A stretch of DNA of 64,000 nucleotides from Rifleibacterium sp035352635 (GTDB taxonomy: Bacteria; Muiribacteriota; Ozemobacteria; Ozemobacterales; Ozemobacteraceae), in assembly GCA_035352635.1 (NCBI GenBank), contig DAOPYA010000007.1, positions 1-64,000 on the forward strand. The letters are read 5' to 3'. Every line of letters starts with the position of its first letter. The stretch's first letter is position 1. Of this stretch, positions 35,323-43,029 are shown in pieces. A program made the translations under genes and the position numbers. The notes beneath the pieces were generated by a model, which saw nothing but the letters and a program-made list of their open reading frames with translations, had not been told where the DNA came from and did not search any database.

Positions 35323-35985
35323 ATGACCAGCAGAACCCTCATCGCACCTTCAATACTTTCGGCTGACTTCGCACACCTCGCCGATGAACTCAAGGCTCTC
35401 GAAGATTCAGGAGCCGACTGGGTTCATATCGATGTCATGGATGGCCATTTCGTGCCAAATCTGACCTTTGGCCCACCCATCATCAAGGCCTGCAAAAAGC
35501 ACAGTCGCCTGCCTTTCGACGTCCATCTGATGATAGAGCAGCCAGAACGCTGGCTGGAAGCATGGCGCGATGCCGGCGCCGACCGCATTACTTTTCATGT
35601 CGAAGCCTGCACGCATGCCCACCGCTATCTGAGCATGGTGCGCGAAATGGGCCTCGCATCAGGCATTACGCTTAACCCCCAGACACCCCTTTGTTCAATT
35701 GAATTCCTTCTTAAAGAATGCGACCAGGTGCTCATCATGAGCGTTAACCCGGGTTTTGGGGGCCAGAAGTTCATCGAACCCATGCTTGATAAAATTCGCA
35801 GTCTCCGGCAGATGATAGATGCATTGCAGCTGAAGACCATGATTCAGGTCGATGGTGGCATTTCTTTGCAGAATGCGCAAAAGATTTGTGCGGCAGGTGC
35901 CGATGTATTAGTAATGGGCTCTGCCTTTTTCGCCGCCGCTGATAAAAAATCGCTGGTCAAAGAAGTTCAGAGCCTCAAAAAATAG
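35323..35985 (+). CDS. rpe: ribulose-phosphate 3-epimerase
   Basis: The 220-residue TIM-barrel enzyme interconverts ribulose 5-phosphate and xylulose 5-phosphate. Motifs are IAPSILSADFAHL, WVHIDVMDGHFVPNLTFGP, FDVHLMIEQPERW, ITFHVEAC, VLIMSVNPGFGGQKF and IQVDGGISLQNA. It closes the rlmN-PASTA-kinase-rpe cluster, and its product also feeds the KdsD reaction encoded elsewhere in this window. Confidence 0.96.
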   Translation: MTSRTLIAPSILSADFAHLADELKALEDSGADWVHIDVMDGHFVPNLTFGPPIIKACKKHSRLPFDVHLMIEQPERWLEAWRDAGADRITFHVEACTHAHRYLSMVREMGLASGITLNPQTPLCSIEFLLKECDQVLIMSVNPGFGGQKFIEPMLDKIRSLRQMIDALQLKTMIQVDGGISLQNAQKICAAGADVLVMGSAFFAAADKKSLVKEVQSLKK

Positions 35986-36003
35986 AAATTTGAGGCAGAT
36001 AAA

Positions 36004-37347
36004 ATGCTTGAAAGCCCGAAAGAACTCAATGGGCTGCTCGGTCAGCTTGAACAGCAAAGCCGGCAGAATCCTGAAGACATCGAGTTGATGCTGCGTCTGG
36101 CTCGTCTATATGTTCGCAATAGCGATAACAGCAACGCCGCCGCCACTTTCGAAAGAATTCTCAAAACCGACCCTGATAACGTTCAGATAATTGTCGAACT
36201 GGCCGGCTGCCTGATAAGAATGTCAGCCTTCAACGATGCGCGATTCCATCTCGACCGCGCCCTTGAACTTAAACCCGGGTTTGCAGCGGCCTTCATTACT
36301 TATGCCCGTCTATACGAAGGAACCGGTGAAATTGGCCGGCAGATTTCTTTCATGATGCTCGCTGCCAACGCTTCCCCCGAAAAAATAGAAGTCAGGCTGA
36401 CCCTGGCCGAACAACTGCGCCGCTATGGCGATTTAAATGGTGCCATAGCCCAATACCGCCTCGTTCTGTCGACCCACCCTGATCATGAAACAGCCAGCTT
36501 TGCCCTTGGTACTCTCTTGATGAAACAGGAAGATCTCAATGAAGCAATGGCATGCTTTCGCCAGATTATCAGCGGGAACCCGGGCGCCTTTGACGCGCAC
36601 TTCAACCTGGCCAGCTGCCTCTATCGCCAGCGCAAATATGCCATGGCTATCACGCATTTTCGTATGTCATTGCGAAAAACCGACCTTCAGCACCGCGCCA
36701 TGTATCTTACCGCCCAGTGCCATTATCGTATGGCCGATTTCGATCAGGCGATCGTGGCCATGGAAAAACTGGTCGCTCTCGATGAATTGAACGTTTCTTA
36801 CTGGAAATGTCTTGCTGAAATTTATGAAGCCGCCGAAGAATACGATCAGGCCGTCGAAACCTACCGGCATCTCGCGGGTCTTGCCGCTGACAGGCCTGAA
36901 TTCCTGGTAAAAACCGCCGAAATGTACCTCAAAATTGCCGATTACGACAGGGGTGAGAAGGTTCTCGAAAACCTGTTTCGCCAGTTTCCCGGGCATCTCG
37001 ACGGCCATCGCCTGCTCGGAGAACTCTATTCAGCCCGTGGCAACTTCAAAGCCGCTATAGAAGAATTCCAACGCACCCTGATGATCAGCGAAAACTGTGC
37101 CGAAGCCTTTGTTGGTCTGGCCGGGGTTTATAATCGCATGGCCGATGCCGATGCCGAGCAGAAGGCCCTTTTGCGCGTCATCGAACTGGGCCGAGAAACC
37201 CCTTCGATTCTGCTGCGACTTGGTGAACTCGAAAGAAAACTCAAAATGCCGGCCAGTCTTGACCGTTTCCGGCGCATCACCGAACTGGCACCTGATTCAA
37301 ATTACGCCCGCGAAGCCGAATACTATATTCGTCACAAGGCTGCTTAG
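36004..37347 (+). CDS. tetratricopeptide repeat protein
   Basis: The 447-residue protein consists almost entirely of TPR units (about 11 or 12), for example SNAAATFERILKTDPDNVQIIVELAGCLIR and FKAAIEEFQRTLMISENCAEAFVGLAGVYNR. It has no signal peptide or membrane segment, so it is a cytoplasmic scaffold. It follows rpe by 18 bp. It ends one base before the end of the convergent prepilin-peptidase-like gene. Its partners are unknown. Confidence 0.8.
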   Translation: MLESPKELNGLLGQLEQQSRQNPEDIELMLRLARLYVRNSDNSNAAATFERILKTDPDNVQIIVELAGCLIRMSAFNDARFHLDRALELKPGFAAAFITYARLYEGTGEIGRQISFMMLAANASPEKIEVRLTLAEQLRRYGDLNGAIAQYRLVLSTHPDHETASFALGTLLMKQEDLNEAMACFRQIISGNPGAFDAHFNLASCLYRQRKYAMAITHFRMSLRKTDLQHRAMYLTAQCHYRMADFDQAIVAMEKLVALDELNVSYWKCLAEIYEAAEEYDQAVETYRHLAGLAADRPEFLVKTAEMYLKIADYDRGEKVLENLFRQFPGHLDGHRLLGELYSARGNFKAAIEEFQRTLMISENCAEAFVGLAGVYNRMADADAEQKALLRVIELGRETPSILLRLGELERKLKMPASLDRFRRITELAPDSNYAREAEYYIRHKAA

Positions 37348-37348
37348 C

Positions 37349-38077
37349 TTAAAAAACTCTGATAGTCAGGGCAATCGCTAATACCTGCATGGCAAAAAAG
37401 GCGACCCTGGCCGCTCGCCGGTGTTTTTCAGAAAGATGCACCAATGCCACCACCAGCAGCGGCAGGGCAGGGTAGAACCCGAAACGCTGTAGCAGACTGA
37501 ATAAAGCCAAAAACGCCAACCCGCCCCATTTCATACCTTCGCCGGCCTGGTTCCTGATGCTGGCGATTACCCCGATGATTGCCGCGATGAACGGCACTAT
37601 CAGCATGTCTCGATTGATAAACGGGCAGCCCCCAACCGGAAAATTTAGCAGCACAAAGAAAAATATGGCCCAGAAAAAAGGGCCTGGCTTATGAACCTCG
37701 TTGCGTAAAAAAATCACCGCCGCAATGAACCAGATAACCATTCGCGCCGCGGTTACGACAAAATCACCGCCCAGCCCCAGGTTGTAAAAACTGATGCCCA
37801 CAATCGCGGCAATCGATGCTTCAACCAGCGGGTACTGACACGAAATGGGTGCCTGGCAGTAGCGACAGCGACCACGCAAAAACAACCAGCTGAAAACCGG
37901 AAAAAGATCGCTGGCATGCAACTGATGATTGCAGCTTGGGCAGGCTGAGGGCGGAAAAATTACGGATTTTTCGATGGCCATGCGCAGAATGACCACATTG
38001 CTGAAACTGCCCAGCAGACTGCCAAAAACAGTGTAAAAGACCGTCAGTAACAGGTGCAGCGCCTCATTTTCGGGCAT
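37349..38077 (-). CDS. prepilin peptidase (PilD/A24) homologue lacking the usual catalytic aspartates
   Basis: The 242-residue polytopic membrane protein keeps the family's N-terminal half: GSLLGSFSNVVILRM, a zinc site C46PSC49...C71RYC74, the DLFPVFSWLFLRGRC block and the SCQYPLVEA motif. In the peptidase half, the position of the first catalytic Asp (usual sIDxxxxxIP) reads FLRNEVHKPG. The GxGD motif region reads AGEGMKWGGLAFLAL, with no Asp. Remaining aspartates in GGDFVV and INRDML are not at canonical sites. It may be an inactive or methyltransferase-only paralogue. It lies downstream of a pilin gene, with a terminator between them. Confidence 0.8.
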   Translation of the reverse strand: MPENEALHLLLTVFYTVFGSLLGSFSNVVILRMAIEKSVIFPPSACPSCNHQLHASDLFPVFSWLFLRGRCRYCQAPISCQYPLVEASIAAIVGISFYNLGLGGDFVVTAARMVIWFIAAVIFLRNEVHKPGPFFWAIFFFVLLNFPVGGCPFINRDMLIVPFIAAIIGVIASIRNQAGEGMKWGGLAFLALFSLLQRFGFYPALPLLVVALVHLSEKHRRAARVAFFAMQVLAIALTIRVF

Positions 38078-38135
38078 CGAAGATCGTTCCTTTGTTGATG
38101 TTGCCTGAGTCTACAACATTTGCGGGCAAAAAAAA

Positions 38136-38155
38136 AGAGCGACTTGCGTCGCTCT
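38136..38155 (-). terminator. rho-independent terminator after the pilin gene
   Basis: AGAGCGAC (38136-38143), loop TTGC, GTCGCTCT (38148-38155), flanked by A-runs on one side and T-runs on the other, so it can work in both directions. On the minus strand it lies 20 bp after the pilin stop and before the PilD-like gene. Confidence 0.88.
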
Positions 38156-38174
38156 TTTTTGAGAACAGAAACAA

Positions 38175-38540
38175 TCAGCTACCGGAACCTTCAATAGTGC
38201 CGTGCACGCCGCAGCTGATAAGACCAGTACCATCAATAGCAGCGCCAGAATAAGTGCAGCTCATTTCAGGTCTGTTAACCGGGCTCTTCAGATACTTGCC
38301 GGATACGAGTGAACCGGATGAACCTGTTGCGTCGCCATCTGCCAGTGCAGACATCATGCTGGTGTTATCCATGTTGTACATTTCAACGGCACCAAGGATA
38401 ACTCTCATGTTGGCGTAGCATGCCTTTTCACGGGCCTGTTCGCGTGCCTTGCGGAAGTTCGGGATAGCAATGGCGGCCAGAATACCAATAATAGCAATAA
38501 CGATCATAAGTTCAATCAACGTAAAGCCTTTGCGGTTCAT
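38175..38540 (-). CDS. type IV major-type pilin/pseudopilin
   Basis: From ATG 38540, with a strong GGAAGGAG site, the prepilin has 121 residues. Its class III leader and helix are textbook: MNRKG5|F6TLIE10LMIVIAIIGILAAIAIP, with Gly before the cut and Glu at +5. The globular part is short, with three cysteines (C41, and two in the C-terminal part: MSCTYSG and ISCGVHG). It has its own TTGACA/TAGTAT promoter and terminator, so it is probably abundant. It should be assembled by the PilB encoded in this window and retracted by PilT. Confidence 0.93.
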   Translation of the reverse strand: MNRKGFTLIELMIVIAIIGILAAIAIPNFRKAREQAREKACYANMRVILGAVEMYNMDNTSMMSALADGDATGSSGSLVSGKYLKSPVNRPEMSCTYSGAAIDGTGLISCGVHGTIEGSGS

Positions 38541-38589
38541 AATAGGGCTCCTTCCATAAAAAAAATAAATTAGAACTTCGGTCAACCTA

Positions 38590-38618
38590 ATACTAAACTA
38601 AAATATCGGATTTGTCAA
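38590..38618 (-). promoter_or_regulatory. strong sigma70 promoter of the pilin gene
   Basis: On the minus strand TTGACA (38618-38613, perfect), a 17 bp spacer and TAGTAT (38595-38590). The leader to the ATG is about 43 nt. It overlaps the 3' end of the upstream gene. Confidence 0.68.
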
Positions 38619-40268
38619 TGAGTAACGCCAGCGGAAAATATTGTACCAAACGCCAGTCAGCTCTGGTAGCAGTTTGTGCCCGCCTTCGCCGCCGTCGAAA
38701 TTGTACATTGCCGCCAGGCAGAACTGGGTGTGAGCCTCATAAAAATGACCGGTTTCGACCAGACTGACTCCAAGGTTGTACCTGTAATACCAGTTGCGGG
38801 GGTCGAGGGTTGCTGCCTGCCGAAAATATCTGGCTGCCTCAAGGTGCTTACCGCTTTCGCCCAGCAATGCCCCCAGATTGTCATAAGCGCTGGCCATCCC
38901 AGGCCTGAACCTGATTGCCTGCTCGAAAAATTGCCGGGCCGTATTATGCTGACCATTATCTCGCAGCAGGGTACCCATGATTGCCCAGGCTTCCCCGGCT
39001 TCAGGGTCAGTTTGCAGCCACCGTGTTGCAAACTGGTAATCATCTGCAAAAAAACGGGCGCGATTGTGACTGATGAAGCCGAAGACAAGGGTGCCAGCCA
39101 GAAGCAATGCGATGAGCTTACCGGGTTTCAACCACCTGAGGGAAGCGATCATCACCCAGCATAACCCCGCAAAGCCCGGCAGGGCAACCAGATTGTGTCG
39201 TTCATCATAAGCCGTCTGCTGTTGCAGAAGATTAGCCGTCGGCAGAAACATGAAAAAGACCCAGGCAATCAGCGGCAACGCTTTAACCCTTTCAGAACCG
39301 CGCATTAACTTGAATAGCCCGACAACCAGCAAAATCGCAGCCACCAGCGTTCTGGCCGACAGCCACGCCGACTCTGATGGCTCATAGACAAGATCGTAAT
39401 CAGGCAATAAAACCGTCTGCAGCAGATAAAGAAAGGCCATTACCGGCTTGGCCGGTTCGGCCACCAGTGTCGCAGCGCTGCTGCCGCTCAGCACAGCCAT
39501 GCGGGCCACGCTATAGACAAGCACCGCAACCCAAAGCGGCAGAACCTGCATGAACTGGCTTCGCTTCGATTCAGAACGGCGAGTGTTAAACTTTGCTTCA
39601 CCCTCTGCCAGGTCAACCGATGGCTCAACATCCGGGTTGACCTTCTCTGAACTCGTTCCGAATAAAGTCAAAAAGGGAACGATCATCAACGCGTTCTCGC
39701 GGCATAACATACCCGCCAGAGCAGTCAGACCTGCCAGTTTTACCCGGCCGACGCTGAAAAACCATGTGGCCAGAAGCATGAATACGACCGCCAGCAGAGC
39801 CTCCTGCCCCGAAATCATATAAACGCATGATGAAACCACCGGGTGCAAACCGACAAATAAAGCGAATAACCCCAAACTCGGGCTATTACGCATTACACTG
39901 GCCTGCAACAACAAAAAAAACAGCAGTGCCATTGTGGCAGCCAGCAAACAATTTAAAAGATGCAGATTGCCAGGTACTTTCCCAAAGACTGCCACTTGAA
40001 ATTTGAGTAGAAGCCTTGCCAGTGGCCTGTAATAGCTGTTATTCGAAAAATGTGGTCTGGTGAAGATTTGTTGCATTTCTGCAAAGTCAAGGCTCTGGCT
40101 CTCTGCAAGTATCTGCTCGCGATCATCGTAGATGAAACCGAGATGAACAGCGTGAAAAGCGTAAAAAGAAAAGATGCTTACGAAAACCATCAGGGCGGTA
40201 AGCACGCCAGCCTGGCAAAACCCTCGTTCAGTGCCTGAAATATTCACGATCATGATACTCGATTTCAT
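38598..40268 (-). CDS. multi-spanning membrane protein with TPR C-terminus (TMTC/GT-C-like)
   Basis: The 556-residue protein has about ten membrane segments, then TPR units (about 420-530: DPEAGEAWAIMGTLLRDNGQHNTARQFFEQAIRFRPGMASAYDNLGALLG). The first loop has HLGFIYDDREQIL, an acidic motif like that of GT-C and TMTC enzymes. Overall layout matches the gene at 24524-26362. The start is uncertain: ATG 40268 or 40253, neither with a good ribosome site; both overlap the preceding sulfatase-fold gene, suggesting translational coupling. A role in protein or lipid glycosylation, perhaps of the pilin, is a guess from context. Confidence 0.65.
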   Translation of the reverse strand: MKSSIMIVNISGTERGFCQAGVLTALMVFVSIFSFYAFHAVHLGFIYDDREQILAESQSLDFAEMQQIFTRPHFSNNSYYRPLARLLLKFQVAVFGKVPGNLHLLNCLLAATMALLFFLLLQASVMRNSPSLGLFALFVGLHPVVSSCVYMISGQEALLAVVFMLLATWFFSVGRVKLAGLTALAGMLCRENALMIVPFLTLFGTSSEKVNPDVEPSVDLAEGEAKFNTRRSESKRSQFMQVLPLWVAVLVYSVARMAVLSGSSAATLVAEPAKPVMAFLYLLQTVLLPDYDLVYEPSESAWLSARTLVAAILLVVGLFKLMRGSERVKALPLIAWVFFMFLPTANLLQQQTAYDERHNLVALPGFAGLCWVMIASLRWLKPGKLIALLLAGTLVFGFISHNRARFFADDYQFATRWLQTDPEAGEAWAIMGTLLRDNGQHNTARQFFEQAIRFRPGMASAYDNLGALLGESGKHLEAARYFRQAATLDPRNWYYRYNLGVSLVETGHFYEAHTQFCLAAMYNFDGGEGGHKLLPELTGVWYNIFRWRYSLTNPIF

Positions 40269-42897
40269 TTAAAAACTGGCCTTGCAGCCCGAAAAACTTT
40301 TTCATACGCCTGAATCTTGCCCAGAGATCATCGGGTGGCCAGGCTGCTAATTGCGAAAACCGGCCGTTCAAGGTGTTGGCGTTCATTCTAAAAACCATGG
40401 CATCCGCTGATTTCTCGAGCGGAAATAGAAAATAGTGCCCGTCTTCGACAACCGCCTTGTGTATCAGCGAAGACAGATAAATGCTCTCGGAAGCCGGGCG
40501 CGCTCGCAACAGGCTTTTGCCCTGCACAAACGATGGCCGGCTGTTAAAAACTCCGGCCAGTTCAAGAATGGTCGGCTGCAAGTCGGCCTGCGAACCAGCC
40601 TGATTGTTTATTTTAAAGCCGCTGCTCTGCGGCCTGATGATAGCGAGTGGCACATTGGCCAGTTCGGGGGCGAGATTCCAGCCGTGACCGTTCAATCCGT
40701 TCTCTCCGAGCATGGTGCCGTGGTCGCCCACAATTACAAAAATAGTTTTATCACGCAGACCGCATTGTTCTACCTGATTGATCAACCCCGCAATCTGGGC
40801 GTCTTGATAGAGCAGGCAGTTCTTAAAACGGCCCGCCCAGCTGCCCTTGTAGTAATCATCTTCCGGAAAAACCGCCGGGTCATCAGTAACCCGATCAAAA
40901 GGTGAGTGAGGAAAAACCATGCGATAGTAGATCAGAAAGGGTTTCTCTGGAGCAGCCGCTTTCTCGCGCAGCAGCCTGCCGATGCGCTCGACCGCCACGT
41001 GTTCTTTTATGCCCCAGACCCAGCCATCGCTGCGACTGGTGCCCGGCAAAGAAACAGCATCATAAAGCCGGGCGAAGCCGCGCGGCTGAAACAGCGATTT
41101 CCAGCCGGTGTCACCGATAAAACCCGATAAAAACATCGAACAATCATAGCCTGCCTCAGAGAGCTTCTCGATGAGCGTGGGGTGGTTGAAACCACCTGAA
41201 TTGCCGAGAAAAATATGGTCGGGAGCGTAAAGGCCGCTCAAAACCGCGAAGTCAGCGCTTGCCGATTCCGGAAAACAGGAGAAGAAAAATGGAAAAATCT
41301 CGGTGCGGTCGCTCAGACGCTCAAGCTGCGGCCACGTTTTTTCGGGGTACCCGAACAATGACAGGTATCTGGTGCTCGTCGATTCGAGCATGATGATGAT
41401 GATGTTTTTTAACTCGCTTGAAGGCGCGGAGACTGATGCTGAGGCGGTGTTGGGCGCCACCGAGATTCGGCAGGTCGCAAAGCCATTTATAAGGTCAGCC
41501 GTCGGGAGCTTCTCAGGCCGCATAAACGCTGGTGCCGGTAATGACGCCATAAAAACCCGGCCCGAATCGACAAGAAGGGTTGGGTAATCGGTTGCCAGCT
41601 GATAGCCGATCAAGGCGAGTTGTGCGCTTACCAGAATGTAGACAACCGTGCCCGACAGGAGTTGCTTCTCTGACTTCTCTCTGGCCTTAACGGCCAGATA
41701 AAGAACTCGCAACGCAAATGGCAGACCGAGCATCACCGCTGCGAGTTTCCAGTCAAGAACGCTGCCGATCGTTTTAAGAATCACCGCCAGACTTTGCTGG
41801 CTGAAAAACCAGCCGAGGGCGCCATAGGTCAGGCGCATGCCGTTTTGATAAAGCAGACCACCGTCAATCAGATACAGCAGCACCGCCATGATGCCGCCCA
41901 GCGCGAACACCGGGCGCATCAGCCATTGCGCCAGTCTGCCGGCAAGTGCCGCTGTGGCAATAATTGCAAGAATCAACGGTATTGCCGGCGCTGCGTGGTT
42001 GAAAGAAACAATAAAAAACCAGAAACTGAAAAGGCTTTTGCCTAGAGGGGCATTGTAGAGAACCTGACTCAACAGGGTGCCGGCCAGCAACGGCACCAGC
42101 CAGGTTATTGCCCGAGCCGAATCGCTGTTATCAGCTTCACAACTTCTGATGAACCAGTAACCCGGCAGCCAGCAGACTGGCAGCAGCAGAACTGCCGATA
42201 GCCATGAACTGCGATAGATGATCGGGCTCTGGTCAAGAAAAACCAGAATCAACGCCATGGCGATACCCTGAAACAGATACACTTTTTTTGCTGAAGTCTG
42301 GGGGCGCAGCAAGTGGCAGCAAATGCCGGCCACCGCCGAAGCGCTGAAAAAAACCAGCAGCAGATTGTTCTGATAGAAGGTTACGCCGGCAAACGGCAAT
42401 GCCCAGAGCAACGGCAACCAGCGCCGCTGACCGGTTTTAATGGCCACCCACAACGACAGGGCCAGCCAGCAGAAACCCCAGAAAATGCCGGGCGCCTGAA
42501 AAAATGTATCCATGACCAGCAGGCTTTGCAGTATTTCGCCGTCGATACGACCTTCAAAAAGATGATAAAGATAGGTGCTGCGATCAGAAAGGTTGTTGAA
42601 CAAAACCATGCTCAGCCAGGTCAGAAAATGCAGAACGAGGTAGCGGTTCTGAATACCGGTCGAAAGACGCGCAAAGGCCCTATGCAGAAGCAAGATCACC
42701 GGCAGAAAAACCAGGGCCATCAATGCCTGGCCCCATTCGGGTTCGTAGATTCTCGGGCGCCACAGTTCACCAAGATGAGTGCGAAGATTGATGAGCACCG
42801 AAAACAGCCTGATCGAAAAAATCGCCAGCAAAACAACGACCGCCGGCCCTTTCAAATCACGCCAGATTGCTCCAATCCGCCCGAGAAATTTTTCCAT
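40228..42897 (-). CDS. membrane sulfatase-fold enzyme (LtaS/phosphoglycerol transferase-like), copy 1
   Basis: From ATG 42897 the protein has 889 residues; ATG 42936 is an alternative. The N-terminal half has about 12 hydrophobic segments. The C-terminal domain (about 490-830) has the alkaline-phosphatase/sulfatase fold with E505 and T507 in IIIMLESTSTRYLSLFG, FSCFPESASADFAVLSGLY, the metal-binding VGDHGTMLGENGLNGHGW, and HSPF. The Thr after LES matches the nucleophile position of LtaS-type enzymes, which transfer glycerol phosphate or phosphoethanolamine from phospholipids to an extracytoplasmic acceptor. It is a clear paralogue of the gene at 43030-45693. The exact substrate cannot be read from sequence. 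Confidence 0.8.
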   Translation of the reverse strand: MEKFLGRIGAIWRDLKGPAVVVLLAIFSIRLFSVLINLRTHLGELWRPRIYEPEWGQALMALVFLPVILLLHRAFARLSTGIQNRYLVLHFLTWLSMVLFNNLSDRSTYLYHLFEGRIDGEILQSLLVMDTFFQAPGIFWGFCWLALSLWVAIKTGQRRWLPLLWALPFAGVTFYQNNLLLVFFSASAVAGICCHLLRPQTSAKKVYLFQGIAMALILVFLDQSPIIYRSSWLSAVLLLPVCWLPGYWFIRSCEADNSDSARAITWLVPLLAGTLLSQVLYNAPLGKSLFSFWFFIVSFNHAAPAIPLILAIIATAALAGRLAQWLMRPVFALGGIMAVLLYLIDGGLLYQNGMRLTYGALGWFFSQQSLAVILKTIGSVLDWKLAAVMLGLPFALRVLYLAVKAREKSEKQLLSGTVVYILVSAQLALIGYQLATDYPTLLVDSGRVFMASLPAPAFMRPEKLPTADLINGFATCRISVAPNTASASVSAPSSELKNIIIIMLESTSTRYLSLFGYPEKTWPQLERLSDRTEIFPFFFSCFPESASADFAVLSGLYAPDHIFLGNSGGFNHPTLIEKLSEAGYDCSMFLSGFIGDTGWKSLFQPRGFARLYDAVSLPGTSRSDGWVWGIKEHVAVERIGRLLREKAAAPEKPFLIYYRMVFPHSPFDRVTDDPAVFPEDDYYKGSWAGRFKNCLLYQDAQIAGLINQVEQCGLRDKTIFVIVGDHGTMLGENGLNGHGWNLAPELANVPLAIIRPQSSGFKINNQAGSQADLQPTILELAGVFNSRPSFVQGKSLLRARPASESIYLSSLIHKAVVEDGHYFLFPLEKSADAMVFRMNANTLNGRFSQLAAWPPDDLWARFRRMKKFFGLQGQFLNEIEYHDREYFRH

Positions 42898-42962
42898 GCT
42901 CGAAATGTACCCCAAATACGGCCGGTCAGCAACCATATTCTACAACGGTTCTGCGCGGGGGG

Positions 42963-43013
42963 TGATCGGCCGGGCCGTTGAATCGACGCATATTTGCTTT
43001 TGCAGGATTCAAC
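42963..43013. repeat. intergenic element B, related to element A at 52923-52976
   Basis: It contains TGAT-C-GGCCG-G-GCCGT-T-GAATCG (42963-42985), then TTGCTTTTGC (42994-43003). GTTGAATC (42977-42984) can pair with GATTCAAC (43006-43013). Element A shares 20 of the 23 bases of the first part and the 10-mer, in the opposite relative order. It lies between the two sulfatase-fold genes. No known family was recognised. Confidence 0.4.
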
Positions 43014-43029
43014 AATGCTTCTGCAATCT

